Position numbers and translations under genes: made by a program
In this document: positions 6,252 to 13,448 of the stretch, in pieces
Position numbering within the stretch: position 1 is the first letter of the stretch
How the letters are laid out: every line of letters starts with the position of its first letter
Notes under the pieces: model-generated
The model's input: the letters and a program-made list of their open reading frames with translations, nothing else
Databases searched by the model: none
Told to the model about the DNA's origin: nothing
Assembly (NCBI GenBank): GCA_017619815.1
Contig: JAFZRR010000028.1
Location: 1-17,206 of the forward strand
Source: Bacilli bacterium
GTDB taxonomy: Bacteria; Bacillota_I; Bacilli_A; RFN20; CAG-826
Length of the DNA: 17,206 bases
Direction of reading: 5' to 3'

Positions 6252-7454
6252 CTATTCGAATTCGTCTGATTGAGCTCCAAAATCGAATTCGCCTTTTTTG
6301 ATTTCTTCTTGTTCTTTGTCTATGTTAATAAATATTTGCATAGATTTAATAAAAGGTAGTCCCGCTCTGAAGTATGGAACATCACTGCCATTAAAGACGT
6401 TTGTAAAAGTTTTGTTTTGAAGAGGACTTAAAACATCTAAACATAGTTGTTGAATCCCTTTAACAAACTTTCTATAAAGATCTCTTTGTGGCGCGACATA
6501 GAATTTATGGAAACCTAAGTTGTCTTTTGGTTGATTTTTCAAGACAAAGAACAAATCATGGATTGAGCACCCCCAACTTCTGTTTTCCCAATTTTTAAGT
6601 TCAATATCATTCAGAATCTTAATAAATCTATTCATAACATCTGGTCTAACATATCTCATAAAGCGTGATTCTGTGGATGACTCTGGATAATAATCAGGTA
6701 CTAATTTACCTTTATCATCTCTTTTATTTAATTCATATGTTTTATCCCTGTAGATATTTATTGTTAAAATGCCTGATTGCTTGTCATCCAATGCTTCAAT
6801 GCTGATTTGCATTTTATTAAAGCCATTATGGTCCAGACATTGGCAAAAGAACTGTTGATAATCTCTATCTGGTTTTTCATTAACACCTATTTCTCGGAAT
6901 ACTCTGAAGCCATGGTATCCTTTCTTTTCCAACTTTGCGCATTCTTCAGGAATTTTATTAAGGCTACCACCAGAAGCTAGTAATACTAAATCTTCTTCAC
7001 TATTGCAGCCTTTCATAAGTCCACAAATGTGATACTTTTTATCATCTTTGTGCCTTTCAACGTATTTATCAACTTTGTAATTTAATAGAAAATCTTGAAC
7101 GTTTTTAGCTTGATATTGTTTAGCATAAAAATCTAAGTTTTTGCCGTATTCATCAAAAGCATCCAAATCCACGCCTTCAAGTAAAGCAATATTATCTTCT
7201 CTACATGCTAGTTCAATTCTTGAAACTACTTGAATATCTTTAATCTTTGTTTCACCAGTTAATAAGTAATCCAAAGTTACATCAAAGATTTCTGATATTT
7301 TTACTAGGATTTCTGTTTCTGGATCGCTATTACCTTTTTCCCATTTACTAATGGTTTTATCGCTAACGAAAAGAAGCTTAGCAAGTTCCGCTTGCGTCAT
7401 GTTTCTAGATTCTCTTAAATCTTTAATTCTTGAACCTAATTTTGTTGTTTTCAT
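6252..7454 (-). CDS. XRE-family regulator with ankyrin-like motif and large unassigned C-terminal region
   Basis: This 400-residue protein starts with a textbook Cro/C1-type helix-turn-helix (about residues 6-66: SRIKDLRESRNMTQAELAKL, then SDKTISKWEKGNSDPE and LDYLLTGE). Residues about 78-125 (ACREDNIALLEG, then DEYGKNLDFYAKQYQAKNV) look like a degenerate ankyrin repeat. The rest (about 130-400) contains HICGLMKGCNSEEDLVLLAS and several W/F-rich segments and matches no domain I can name, so it is much longer than an ordinary XRE repressor. The GGAGAC site at 7461-7466 sets the start. The TAG stop overlaps the ribosome site of the nuclease gene, so the two are almost certainly co-transcribed and coupled. 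It probably controls its own operon; the extra region may sense a trigger or bind the nuclease (inference). Confidence 0.85.
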   Translation of the reverse strand: MKTTKLGSRIKDLRESRNMTQAELAKLLFVSDKTISKWEKGNSDPETEILVKISEIFDVTLDYLLTGETKIKDIQVVSRIELACREDNIALLEGVDLDAFDEYGKNLDFYAKQYQAKNVQDFLLNYKVDKYVERHKDDKKYHICGLMKGCNSEEDLVLLASGGSLNKIPEECAKLEKKGYHGFRVFREIGVNEKPDRDYQQFFCQCLDHNGFNKMQISIEALDDKQSGILTINIYRDKTYELNKRDDKGKLVPDYYPESSTESRFMRYVRPDVMNRFIKILNDIELKNWENRSWGCSIHDLFFVLKNQPKDNLGFHKFYVAPQRDLYRKFVKGIQQLCLDVLSPLQNKTFTNVFNGSDVPYFRAGLPFIKSMQIFINIDKEQEEIKKGEFDFGAQSDEFE

Positions 7455-7495
7455 TGTCTTGTCTCCATTCTACCATATCAGGCACTTTCAATTTA

Positions 7496-7528
7496 TTAAA
7501 AAAGCAATAGATTTAGTACCTATGCTTT
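7496..7528 (-). terminator. Probable terminator, second of a tandem pair
   Basis: On the minus strand AAGCA-TAG pairs with CTA-TGCTT (7527-7520 with 7510-7502, one bulged base), followed by a T-rich tail. It lies just upstream of the XRE gene and downstream of another terminator at 7551-7578, insulating the regulator operon from the small gene before it. Confidence 0.5.
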
Positions 7529-7550
7529 GAAGAGAAAAGACAATCATTAT

Positions 7551-7578
7551 TAAAAAACTCTCTACGAATTGGAGAGTT
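7551..7578 (-). terminator. Intrinsic terminator of the small 73-residue gene
   Basis: On the minus strand ACTCTC (7577-7572) pairs with GAGAGT (7562-7557) around a 9-base loop and is followed by TTTTTA. It lies 11 bases after the stop codon at 7589, which supports the minus-strand reading of the small gene there. Confidence 0.75.
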
Positions 7579-7588
7579 GTAAAGGATT

Positions 7589-7810
7589 CTATGAAAGATG
7601 CTTAATAACCTTATATGTTATGCCGGTTACAGTAAAGACCCCGCTAGCAATTGAGACAACAATTACCGGCACACCTAGTCCTGCAGCAATTATTTGTTCC
7701 TTGAAAGAATCAAAAAGTGTTATGAAAGAAAGCATCGCTTTAGCTAATGGAGGCAAAAGTGCATTAATACTTCGGATGATAAGCGTAAAAGATTCTGTAA
7801 TAAAATTCAT
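7589..7810 (-). CDS. Small hydrophobic membrane protein (73 residues), unknown function
   Basis: The sequence has an amphipathic N-terminal half (residues 1-40, with INALLPPLAKAMLSF) and one clear membrane segment at about 40-66 (AAGLGVPVIVVSIASGVFTV), ending in a basic KVIKHLS. The frame is preferred over an overlapping plus-strand frame at 7569-7817 because it gives a coherent membrane protein and is followed by a terminator in the right direction. The weak point is the start: the only nearby site is AAGG almost touching the ATG, and a TAA lies in frame two codons upstream, so no earlier start exists. Size and hydrophobicity are compatible with a holin-like protein or a small toxin, but nothing specific shows this. 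It is preceded by about 145 bases of nested inverted repeats. Confidence 0.5.
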   Translation of the reverse strand: MNFITESFTLIIRSINALLPPLAKAMLSFITLFDSFKEQIIAAGLGVPVIVVSIASGVFTVTGITYKVIKHLS

Positions 7811-7857
7811 ACCTTAATTTTGCGTTGTTATTTTATTAAAATAAAGGCTTTTTCTTT

Positions 7858-7938
7858 TATAATATATTTATTAACATGTAAAACGGTATTCCCCTTGGGA
7901 ATACGATAAATGAATATTTATATAATAAATATATTATA
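7858..7938. repeat. Nested inverted repeat, 16-bp arms with an inner 8-bp hairpin
   Basis: TATAATATATTTATTA at 7858-7873 is repeated perfectly inverted at 7923-7938. Inside lies a second perfect hairpin, GTATTCCC (7886-7893) and GGGAATAC (7897-7904), with loop CTT. Both outer arms contain TATAAT pointing inward. It lies between the small membrane gene and rlmD. It may be a transcription stop for rlmD, a regulatory RNA fold or a promoter pair; the sequence does not decide. Confidence 0.7.
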
Positions 7939-7966
7939 GGTACCGGATGTGGTACTTATTTTTTAA
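7938..7966. terminator. Short hairpin with T-run at the end of rlmD
   Basis: AGGTACC (7938-7944) pairs with GGTACTT (7951-7957) around GGATGT. The T-run (TTATTTTTT) lies on the plus-strand side, which suggests termination of a plus-strand transcript. The stem overlaps the rlmD stop codon at 7956-7958, and on the minus strand it would be a weaker terminator. Confidence 0.4.
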
Positions 7967-9293
7967 TAGAAAGCGCCACGATCGTTTCGCAATGAGCGGT
8001 CATTGGGAACATATCCACAGGCTGTATATATGTAACATCATAGGATTGTTTTAGATATTCTAAGTCTCTTGCTAATGTTTCTGGGTCACAGGAAATATAG
8101 ATGATTTGAGGAACCTTCTTATTTATAAGTGTGGATAAGAATTTCTCATCACTACCTTTTCTCGGTGGATCCATAATAACGATATCTAAATCACCATCAT
8201 AGCTATTGATGAATTCACCTGCATCTCCGCAGTGGAATTCGATATTAGATATATTGTTACGCTTAGCGTTTTCAATTGCGTTCTTATGTGCGTCTTTAAC
8301 TATTTCTACAGATATAACTCTTTTTGCGTTCTTACTAGCAATTAATCCAATTGTTCCTACACCTGAGTATGCATCTAAGACTACTTGTTCTTTATTGATA
8401 TCAATCAAATCTAAAGCGGTCTTATATAATACTTCTACTTGTTCAGGATTAACTTGGAAGAAACTAGATGGAGATATTTCAAAAGTAAGTCCTAAGATAT
8501 CATCTTTAATAAATCCTGGACCATATAATATCTTTTCTTTATTTCCTAAGATAACATTCGTGTGTCTAGAATTAACATTCTCCACGATAGATGTTATCTC
8601 TGGATGTAATTTAATTAATGCATCTACAAAGTTTCTTTGTCCTGGGAAGTTAAGCATAGATGTGACTAGGACCACCATGAGTTCGTTATAGTGGTAGCTA
8701 GTTCTAATTAATACATATCTTAATATTCCACGACCATTATCTTCGTTATATGTTGGGATACCCATTTTCTTAATGAGTTCTTTTATATCCCATAAGATAG
8801 ATGCCGCTCGTTTATCTTCAATCATGCATTCCTTTGTAGGAATAATTTCATGAGAGTTTTCTTTATAAAAACCATATACAACATTACCTTTTCTATCTTT
8901 AGCGAATGGTACTTGGATTTTATTTCTATAATGATATGGATCTTTCATACCAATACAGTCATTAACTTTAGTGTCTATCTTTGCGATTCTCTTTATCGCA
9001 TTCTTCACTCTATTAGTTTTATATTCTAATTGTTTCTGATAGTTAATTTGTTGATACTGACAACCACCACAGGATGTGCATATCTTACACTTAGGTTGAA
9101 TTCTATCTTTAGATATAGTGTGAAGTTTTCTTACTTTACCAAAATAGACTCCCGCTCGTTGATAGAGGATTTCTATATCCGCTTCTTCACCTATGAATAA
9201 GCCATCACAAAAGATGATGTCTTTTTGATATTTAACGACACCTTTACCTTCGCTAGATATATCTATACATTTACCTTTGACTATCTTATTCAT
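7956..9293 (-). CDS. rlmD: 23S rRNA (uracil-C5)-methyltransferase, RlmD/RlmCD type
   Basis: This 445-residue enzyme uses S-adenosylmethionine to make 5-methyluridine in 23S rRNA. Domains in order are an N-terminal TRAM domain (about 1-58), an iron-sulfur cluster region with C69, C72, C75 and C78 (PKCKICTSCGGC) and a further cysteine near 156, then the central FFQVNP motif (278-283). The Rossmann methyltransferase part has DAYSGVGTIGL (SAM binding, about 307-317), DPPRKG (375-380) and the catalytic cysteine C402 in YISCDPETLARDL. In Bacillus a single protein of this family (RlmCD) modifies both U747 and U1939, so the target here could be either or both. The ATG at 9293 has no strong ribosome site. 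The divergent neighbour at 9342 shares a 48-base intergenic region. Confidence 0.94.
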   Translation of the reverse strand: MNKIVKGKCIDISSEGKGVVKYQKDIIFCDGLFIGEEADIEILYQRAGVYFGKVRKLHTISKDRIQPKCKICTSCGGCQYQQINYQKQLEYKTNRVKNAIKRIAKIDTKVNDCIGMKDPYHYRNKIQVPFAKDRKGNVVYGFYKENSHEIIPTKECMIEDKRAASILWDIKELIKKMGIPTYNEDNGRGILRYVLIRTSYHYNELMVVLVTSMLNFPGQRNFVDALIKLHPEITSIVENVNSRHTNVILGNKEKILYGPGFIKDDILGLTFEISPSSFFQVNPEQVEVLYKTALDLIDINKEQVVLDAYSGVGTIGLIASKNAKRVISVEIVKDAHKNAIENAKRNNISNIEFHCGDAGEFINSYDGDLDIVIMDPPRKGSDEKFLSTLINKKVPQIIYISCDPETLARDLEYLKQSYDVTYIQPVDMFPMTAHCETIVALSIKK

Positions 9294-9308
9294 ATTTATT
9301 TGCTTTTT

Positions 9309-9320
9309 ACATTATAATGT
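9309..9320. promoter_or_regulatory. Palindromic -10 region shared by divergent genes
   Basis: ACATTATAATGT is a perfect 12-base palindrome that contains TATAAT on both strands. It lies midway in the 48-base gap between rlmD (minus) and the nucleotidase gene (plus). Good -35 boxes are not seen on either side, and both genes lack a strong ribosome site. Confidence 0.45.
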
Positions 9321-9341
9321 AGTCAGCATCAAAATTAAATT

Positions 9342-10883
9342 ATGGCGAACTTATTTAACAAAAGAATACTCTATGTGTTACCACTGGTAACTCTTTTACT
9401 CAGTGGTTGTCATAAGAATAAACCAACACCCACTCCCATAAATGATGACAAATTTAAAACTATAGAAATATACGCTACTAACGACTTCCATGGTTCTGTG
9501 GAAGAAGAGAACAATAATATGGGTCTTAAGAAATGGGCGACATATCTTAAGAGTAAAGGTGAGCAACAAAACACCTTATTAATTGATCAAGGTGATACTT
9601 GGCAAGGTTCTATATATTCTAACTATAATCATGGTGAACTAATCACTGATGTGATGAACTATATCCACTACGACGCCAGAAGTGTCGGTAACCATGATTT
9701 TGACTGGGGTATGGATTATATCGCCAGTAACACCGCGAGAAGCTATAACGGATATAGCACACCTGTACTCGCAGGTAATGTATATGATTATGACTTTGAT
9801 ACCAAAACTATTGGTACAGTTCATCAATCACAACTAGGTGTTAAAAGTGTTACTTATACATTAGAAAACGGCCTTAAAGTGGGTATCTTGGGTGGTATTG
9901 GTCATGACCAAATATCATCAATATGTTCCTTATACACAAAGGATATTTGTTTTACTGACCATATCGCTTTCATCAAAGAAGAAGCCACACATTTAAGAAA
10001 TGATGAACATTGTGATGTCGTTATCGCTAGTATCCATACTGGACAAAACAGTGTTAAATACCAAGGATTAGCGTCTTATGTTGATTTAGTGTTATGTGGC
10101 CATACACATACCGAAGAGAGTTCTAATGAAGGACTATTATGGTATTCACAAAATAAAGCTTATGGACAATCAATTGGCCACATTACACTTACATATGAAA
10201 TAGAAAAGAAAGATATTACTAGTACACATATTGAATGTATTCAAGCCAAGACAGTTAAAGAATCAATCACCACGATTGATGCGAGTGTTGAAAGCCTTGT
10301 TAATACATATAATGCACAATGTAATAGCGCGGCTAACCAAGTAGTAGCGAGTAATGTGACTGGTCAATTCTATTCTAGTGATGCATTACCAAACTTAATG
10401 TGTAAAGCAATATATGATGAAGCTGTTAAAGAAGGACACGCAGATGTATTACTTTCATACGTGAATAATGCGCGTAAAAGTAAATATGGTGGTCAGTGGT
10501 ATTATTCTGATTTATATGATGCCTTCCCATTTGATAATGTTGTCTATATCGCGGATATCACTGGAAGAGAATTCAAATACGAAATCAAAAGATATAACTA
10601 CATCTATAGATCTAGTTCATTTACTGATACATCAATCGTTGACTCTAAGACATACAAGATAGCGGTTATTGATTATGTATATTTCCATACAGATGAGAAC
10701 ACTAGAGATTATGATTACTTCTCTGAAACAGGTGGTAGTTCTACGGTTACATTGCAAAAGAACTATCGTGAGATATTAAGAGATTGGTTAATTGAAAATC
10801 ATTACAACACTGGTAGCTTATTAAGTGCTTCTAATTATTCCTCTGATTTATGGCAACATAATAGAGAACAATTACCATCCTAA
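9342..10883 (+). CDS. 5'-nucleotidase / cyclic phosphodiesterase family lipoprotein (UshA-like)
   Basis: This 513-residue surface lipoprotein has a signal peptide with hydrophobic core at about 10-20 and lipobox LLSGC (C23 lipidated), then a Pro/Thr linker. The metallophosphatase domain carries all dimetal motifs: TNDFHG (D48, H50), DQGDTWQG (D85), SVGNHDFDWG (N117, H118), IHTG (H232) and CGHTHTE (H254, H256). The C-terminal 5'-nucleotidase domain (about 330-505) has SYVNNARKSKYGGQWYYSDL and the AFPFDNVVY segment seen in substrate-binding regions of UshA/YfkN proteins. The family removes phosphate from extracellular nucleotides so that nucleosides can be taken up. The exact substrate is uncertain, and C-terminal substrate-stacking aromatics are not certain here. 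The start ATG has a poor ribosome site, but the signal peptide fixes it. A hairpin at 10921-10951 may terminate it. Confidence 0.9.
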   Translation: MANLFNKRILYVLPLVTLLLSGCHKNKPTPTPINDDKFKTIEIYATNDFHGSVEEENNNMGLKKWATYLKSKGEQQNTLLIDQGDTWQGSIYSNYNHGELITDVMNYIHYDARSVGNHDFDWGMDYIASNTARSYNGYSTPVLAGNVYDYDFDTKTIGTVHQSQLGVKSVTYTLENGLKVGILGGIGHDQISSICSLYTKDICFTDHIAFIKEEATHLRNDEHCDVVIASIHTGQNSVKYQGLASYVDLVLCGHTHTEESSNEGLLWYSQNKAYGQSIGHITLTYEIEKKDITSTHIECIQAKTVKESITTIDASVESLVNTYNAQCNSAANQVVASNVTGQFYSSDALPNLMCKAIYDEAVKEGHADVLLSYVNNARKSKYGGQWYYSDLYDAFPFDNVVYIADITGREFKYEIKRYNYIYRSSSFTDTSIVDSKTYKIAVIDYVYFHTDENTRDYDYFSETGGSSTVTLQKNYREILRDWLIENHYNTGSLLSASNYSSDLWQHNREQLPS

Positions 10884-10920
10884 ATATAGATTTTTAAAGT
10901 TTTTTGTAAAAAATATTCAA

Positions 10921-10951
10921 AATGCCCCCTATTACTTTAGTAGGAGGTATT
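10921..10951 (+). promoter_or_regulatory. Strong hairpin that buries the ribosome site of the next gene; also terminator-like
   Basis: Positions 10921-10934 pair with 10938-10951 over 14 positions (one C-A mismatch, two G-T pairs) around a CTT loop. The 3' arm contains the AGGAGG ribosome site (10942-10947) of the gene starting at 10956. A run of T (10950-10955) follows, so the same element has the shape of an intrinsic terminator for the upstream nucleotidase gene. Both roles are possible at once. Confidence 0.65.
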
Positions 10952-10955
10952 TTTT

Positions 10956-11261
10956 ATGTCCCGAAGTGAATTTAGATATAACAAGAAAAGAAAACACTAT
11001 GCTTATCTTTTCAAAGATATTGGCACATATCGCAGGAATTTGATTCTAACATCAAAGGCCACAAGGCTTGAACATCATAAAGCAAAGAAAAATGTTAAGT
11101 TGCAAAAACACCCTAATCCAAAAACTAATAAGGTAGCTTATGTTATTCCTATAATCTATGCAGATAATATAGATTCGTTTGATATAAAAATATTGAAATG
11201 GAAATTCGACAAAAATGATAAGCGCAAAATTAAACGTTTAAAAAAGCGTCATAAACTATAA
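10956..11261 (+). CDS. Small, highly basic protein, unknown function
   Basis: This 101-residue protein is very rich in lysine and arginine, starts MSRSEFRYNKKRKHYAYLF and ends with a dense basic tail (NDKRKIKRLKKRHKL). The middle segment KHPNPKTNKVAYVIPIIYAD, followed by a W-containing stretch, recalls small proteins often found in mobile or accessory regions of gut Bacillota, but I know of no established function. Nucleic-acid binding is plausible from charge alone. The start ATG at 10956 has a perfect AGGAGG with 8-base spacing, which makes it a convincing gene; that site lies inside the hairpin at 10921-10951. It stands between the nucleotidase gene and the terminator of the opposing metG operon. 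Confidence 0.75.
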   Translation: MSRSEFRYNKKRKHYAYLFKDIGTYRRNLILTSKATRLEHHKAKKNVKLQKHPNPKTNKVAYVIPIIYADNIDSFDIKILKWKFDKNDKRKIKRLKKRHKL

Positions 11262-11404
11262 ATAAAAAAACAGCTAGGAAACCATTTGAGGTATATAGCT
11301 GTATTTCTATAATCGGATACGAAGCACTATTTCAGCAAATCACCGATATGTTCGTCGGTATCGAACTCGCATCAATTAAGACCGGTATATCAACCGACAC
11401 AAGC
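11255..11404 (+). pseudogene. Possible remnant coding fragment (about 49 codons)
   Basis: A plus-strand frame without an obvious start runs from 11255 to a TAA at 11402-11404. From 11318 it reads YEALFQQITDMFVGIELASI then KTGISTDTSI, which looks protein-like, and it uses C-ending codons (ATC, GTC, CTC, ACC, GAC) more than its neighbours. An internal ATG at 11348 has no ribosome site. I do not recognise the protein. It may be the tail of a lost gene, or chance coding in a 3' untranslated region. Confidence 0.25.
11260..11302 (-). terminator. Intrinsic terminator of the metG operon
   Basis: On the minus strand ACAGCTA (11302-11296) pairs perfectly with TAGCTGT (11276-11270) and is followed by six T and further T-rich sequence. 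It lies about 155 bases after the patB stop codon, so the operon would have a long 3' untranslated region. The plus-strand side lacks a strong T-run. Confidence 0.65.
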
Positions 11405-11455
11405 ATTTAAGCATATTAAATATTTTTATGCAAAGGATTTTAGAAAATGTGGGAC

Positions 11456-12607
11456 TCAGATAATTGACAATATGTATTGTTTCAATCTTTCACAAGCATC
11501 TTTGACATTCGCAAATGAAGTTGCAAGGTTGATTCTAATATGACCTTCACCACCACTACCAAATTGTTTACCACAAGAGACAAATAAACCTGTTTGTCTT
11601 CTGAGGTGTCTAATAAATGCTTCGCTGTTATTTGATACTTTAGAGATATCCACCCATAAGAGATATGTGGCTTTTATATCAGTAACCTTTAACATAGGTA
11701 GTTCTTTATTAATGAAGTCCACAACATATTTCTTATTGTTATAGATGTATTCTCTCATCTCTTTATTCCACTCATCACCATATGTGAATGCGGCGATAGT
11801 CGCAGGAGAAGCAATATAATTTGGTTCACCAATATCATCCATACCAAAACCTTTTAAGAATTTCACTTTTATTGCTTCATCAGGGCACACTGCGATTGAT
11901 GATTTGATACTTGCGATATTAAATGCTTTCGTAGGAGCGAATAACGCAATCGCATTATCAGTCACTGAAAGAATGGAATTATATTTATATCCTGGTTCAG
12001 TGATATCGCAATGTATTTCATCAGATATTAATAAAACATCATATTTCTCACATAAATCAACGATTCTTTTTAATTCTTCTTTAGACCATATTCTTCCAAT
12101 TGGATTATGAGGATTACAAAGTATCATTGCTTTGTTATTTTCATCACTTAATAGGCTTTCTAAGTTATCAAAATCAATTTGATAGTTATCTTTATCAATT
12201 AGTCTATTTTCTTTCACTACGTGGCCATTATTCTCAATACAGTGATAAAAGACATGATAAACAGGAGATTGAATAATAACTCCTGAATGTGGAGGCACTA
12301 AATGTTTAAGAATTGAATCAATGGAAGCCACCACTCCAATGGAAAAGGCCATACACCTAGTATCTAAATCTAAATCATGATTTCTCTTAAACCAATTCTT
12401 ATAACTTTCAAAATATTCCTCTGGACATTCCACATATCCAAAAGCGTCAACTTCCACGCGTTTAAGAATGGCTTCTTTGATTTCTGGGAGCACATGAAAA
12501 TCCATATCCGCGACCCACATTGGAAGTTCGTCTTCTTTTAAGAGGTTCCATTTATAAGAACCTGTATTCTTGCGATTTACAAGTTCATCAAAATTATATT
12601 TATTCAT
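11456..12607 (-). CDS. patB: PLP-dependent cystathionine beta-lyase, PatB/MalY type
   Basis: This 383-residue fold-type I aminotransferase-like enzyme has the MalY/PatB signature MWVADMDF (30-37), then CNPHNPIGR (164-172), D196 in SDEIHCDI, which contacts the PLP ring nitrogen, and K227 in APTKAFNIA, which forms the Schiff base. The carboxylate-binding arginine R358 is in GHIRINLATS. The family cleaves C-S bonds, typically cystathionine to homocysteine, ammonia and pyruvate, or cysteine and its conjugates. It is the last gene of the metG - DUF3737 - patB operon and overlaps the DUF3737 gene by 8 bases, with a GAAGGA site just before the ATG. Homocysteine made here would feed methionine synthesis, which fits the metG linkage. 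The stop is TGA. The lyase call is firmer than the exact substrate. Confidence 0.88.
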   Translation of the reverse strand: MNKYNFDELVNRKNTGSYKWNLLKEDELPMWVADMDFHVLPEIKEAILKRVEVDAFGYVECPEEYFESYKNWFKRNHDLDLDTRCMAFSIGVVASIDSILKHLVPPHSGVIIQSPVYHVFYHCIENNGHVVKENRLIDKDNYQIDFDNLESLLSDENNKAMILCNPHNPIGRIWSKEELKRIVDLCEKYDVLLISDEIHCDITEPGYKYNSILSVTDNAIALFAPTKAFNIASIKSSIAVCPDEAIKVKFLKGFGMDDIGEPNYIASPATIAAFTYGDEWNKEMREYIYNNKKYVVDFINKELPMLKVTDIKATYLLWVDISKVSNNSEAFIRHLRRQTGLFVSCGKQFGSGGEGHIRINLATSFANVKDACERLKQYILSII

Positions 12608-13448
12608 CTTCCTTCACCACGATTTGGGTTTTAGATGGATCAACAAATAAAGCATCTAAAATGATTTCTTTAATTTTTGGAGCTTTGATAATTCCGGAAT
12701 ATGGATTCTTCACTGATTCAATTTCCGAAATGATATCCGCATCAACATTGGAACAATATTCAAAGCATAAATCAGTATTAACTAATTTAGTGTTAACTAG
12801 TTTGAGATTATCGATATAGCAAAGTCCTTGATGGGACTCAATCGTGCAATCAATAAATGTTAAATTCTTTGAATTCCACGCTAAATATTCACCGATAATT
12901 GTGCAGTTAATGACTGTGACATTTTCAGAATTCCAAAATGAATCTTTACTTCTTAATATGGAATTTCTAATCACAATGTTCTTCGCAGAATCAAAACAGT
13001 AGTTACCATCTAAATCTAGATTTTCAATTTCTACATTCTCACTATGGAAACCTAAATAGTCACCTTTGATTTTGACATTTGATAGTTTGATATCTTTACT
13101 ATTCCAAAATGTTTCTTGGGCATTAGGAATATCACATTCTTCTAACACTACTTGTTCTGCATATCTAAAAGTCTTAGGAGCTTCAATCAAGCAGTTCTTC
13201 ATCGTGATATTCTTTGTGTACCAAATACCACTTCTCGCGGTCTCTAAAAACTTACAGTCTTCAACGACAACATTTTTGGAATACCAGATTGGGTATTTCC
13301 ATCTGAATTCAGTTTGATTAATAACTAAGTTAGAAGATTCTTTTAAAGGAGATTCACCATCTTCAAAAACACAGTGATAGATATTTGCATCAGATAACGC
13401 AAATAGGGCTCTTTCACCGGTATATGTTGAATCTTTAAGTTCTTTCAT
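12600..13448 (-). CDS. DUF3737 family protein, predicted right-handed beta-helix
   Basis: This 282-residue protein is built from about eight short repeats of roughly 20 residues, each with an (S/T/A)-(K/E)-(N/D) turn followed by alternating hydrophobic residues and a C/N: for example YSKNVVVEDCKF, YTKNITMKNCLI, HSENVEIENLDL, SAKNIVIRNSIL, NSENVTVINCTI and NSKNLTFIDCTI. This is the DUF3737 pattern, expected to fold as a parallel beta-helix. No signal peptide is present, so it should be cytoplasmic. The activity of the family is not established; similar folds serve as binding or carbohydrate-active scaffolds. It is often found beside PatB-type lyases in my recollection, and here it is sandwiched in the same operon. 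Its ATG overlaps the metG stop by one base (TAATG). Confidence 0.85.
   Translation of the reverse strand: MKELKDSTYTGERALFALSDANIYHCVFEDGESPLKESSNLVINQTEFRWKYPIWYSKNVVVEDCKFLETARSGIWYTKNITMKNCLIEAPKTFRYAEQVVLEECDIPNAQETFWNSKDIKLSNVKIKGDYLGFHSENVEIENLDLDGNYCFDSAKNIVIRNSILRSKDSFWNSENVTVINCTIIGEYLAWNSKNLTFIDCTIESHQGLCYIDNLKLVNTKLVNTDLCFEYCSNVDADIISEIESVKNPYSGIIKAPKIKEIILDALFVDPSKTQIVVKEDE

Noticed and set aside
6242..6280. Upstream ATG at 6280 as the start of the nuclease gene
   Set aside because: It lies inside the XRE gene without a ribosome site, while the ATG at 6241 has AGGAGA at ideal spacing.
7569..7817. Plus-strand 82-residue frame opposite the small hydrophobic gene
   Set aside because: It has no ribosome site, a poorly organised composition and no terminator in its direction. 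The minus-strand frame gives a coherent membrane protein followed by a correctly oriented terminator.
8206..8691. 161-residue plus-strand frame inside rlmD
   Set aside because: It is a shadow frame of a fully conserved methyltransferase with all catalytic motifs on the minus strand.
10825..11043. Plus-strand 72-residue frame spanning the end of the nucleotidase gene
   Set aside because: It overlaps two better-supported genes in other frames and lacks a ribosome site.
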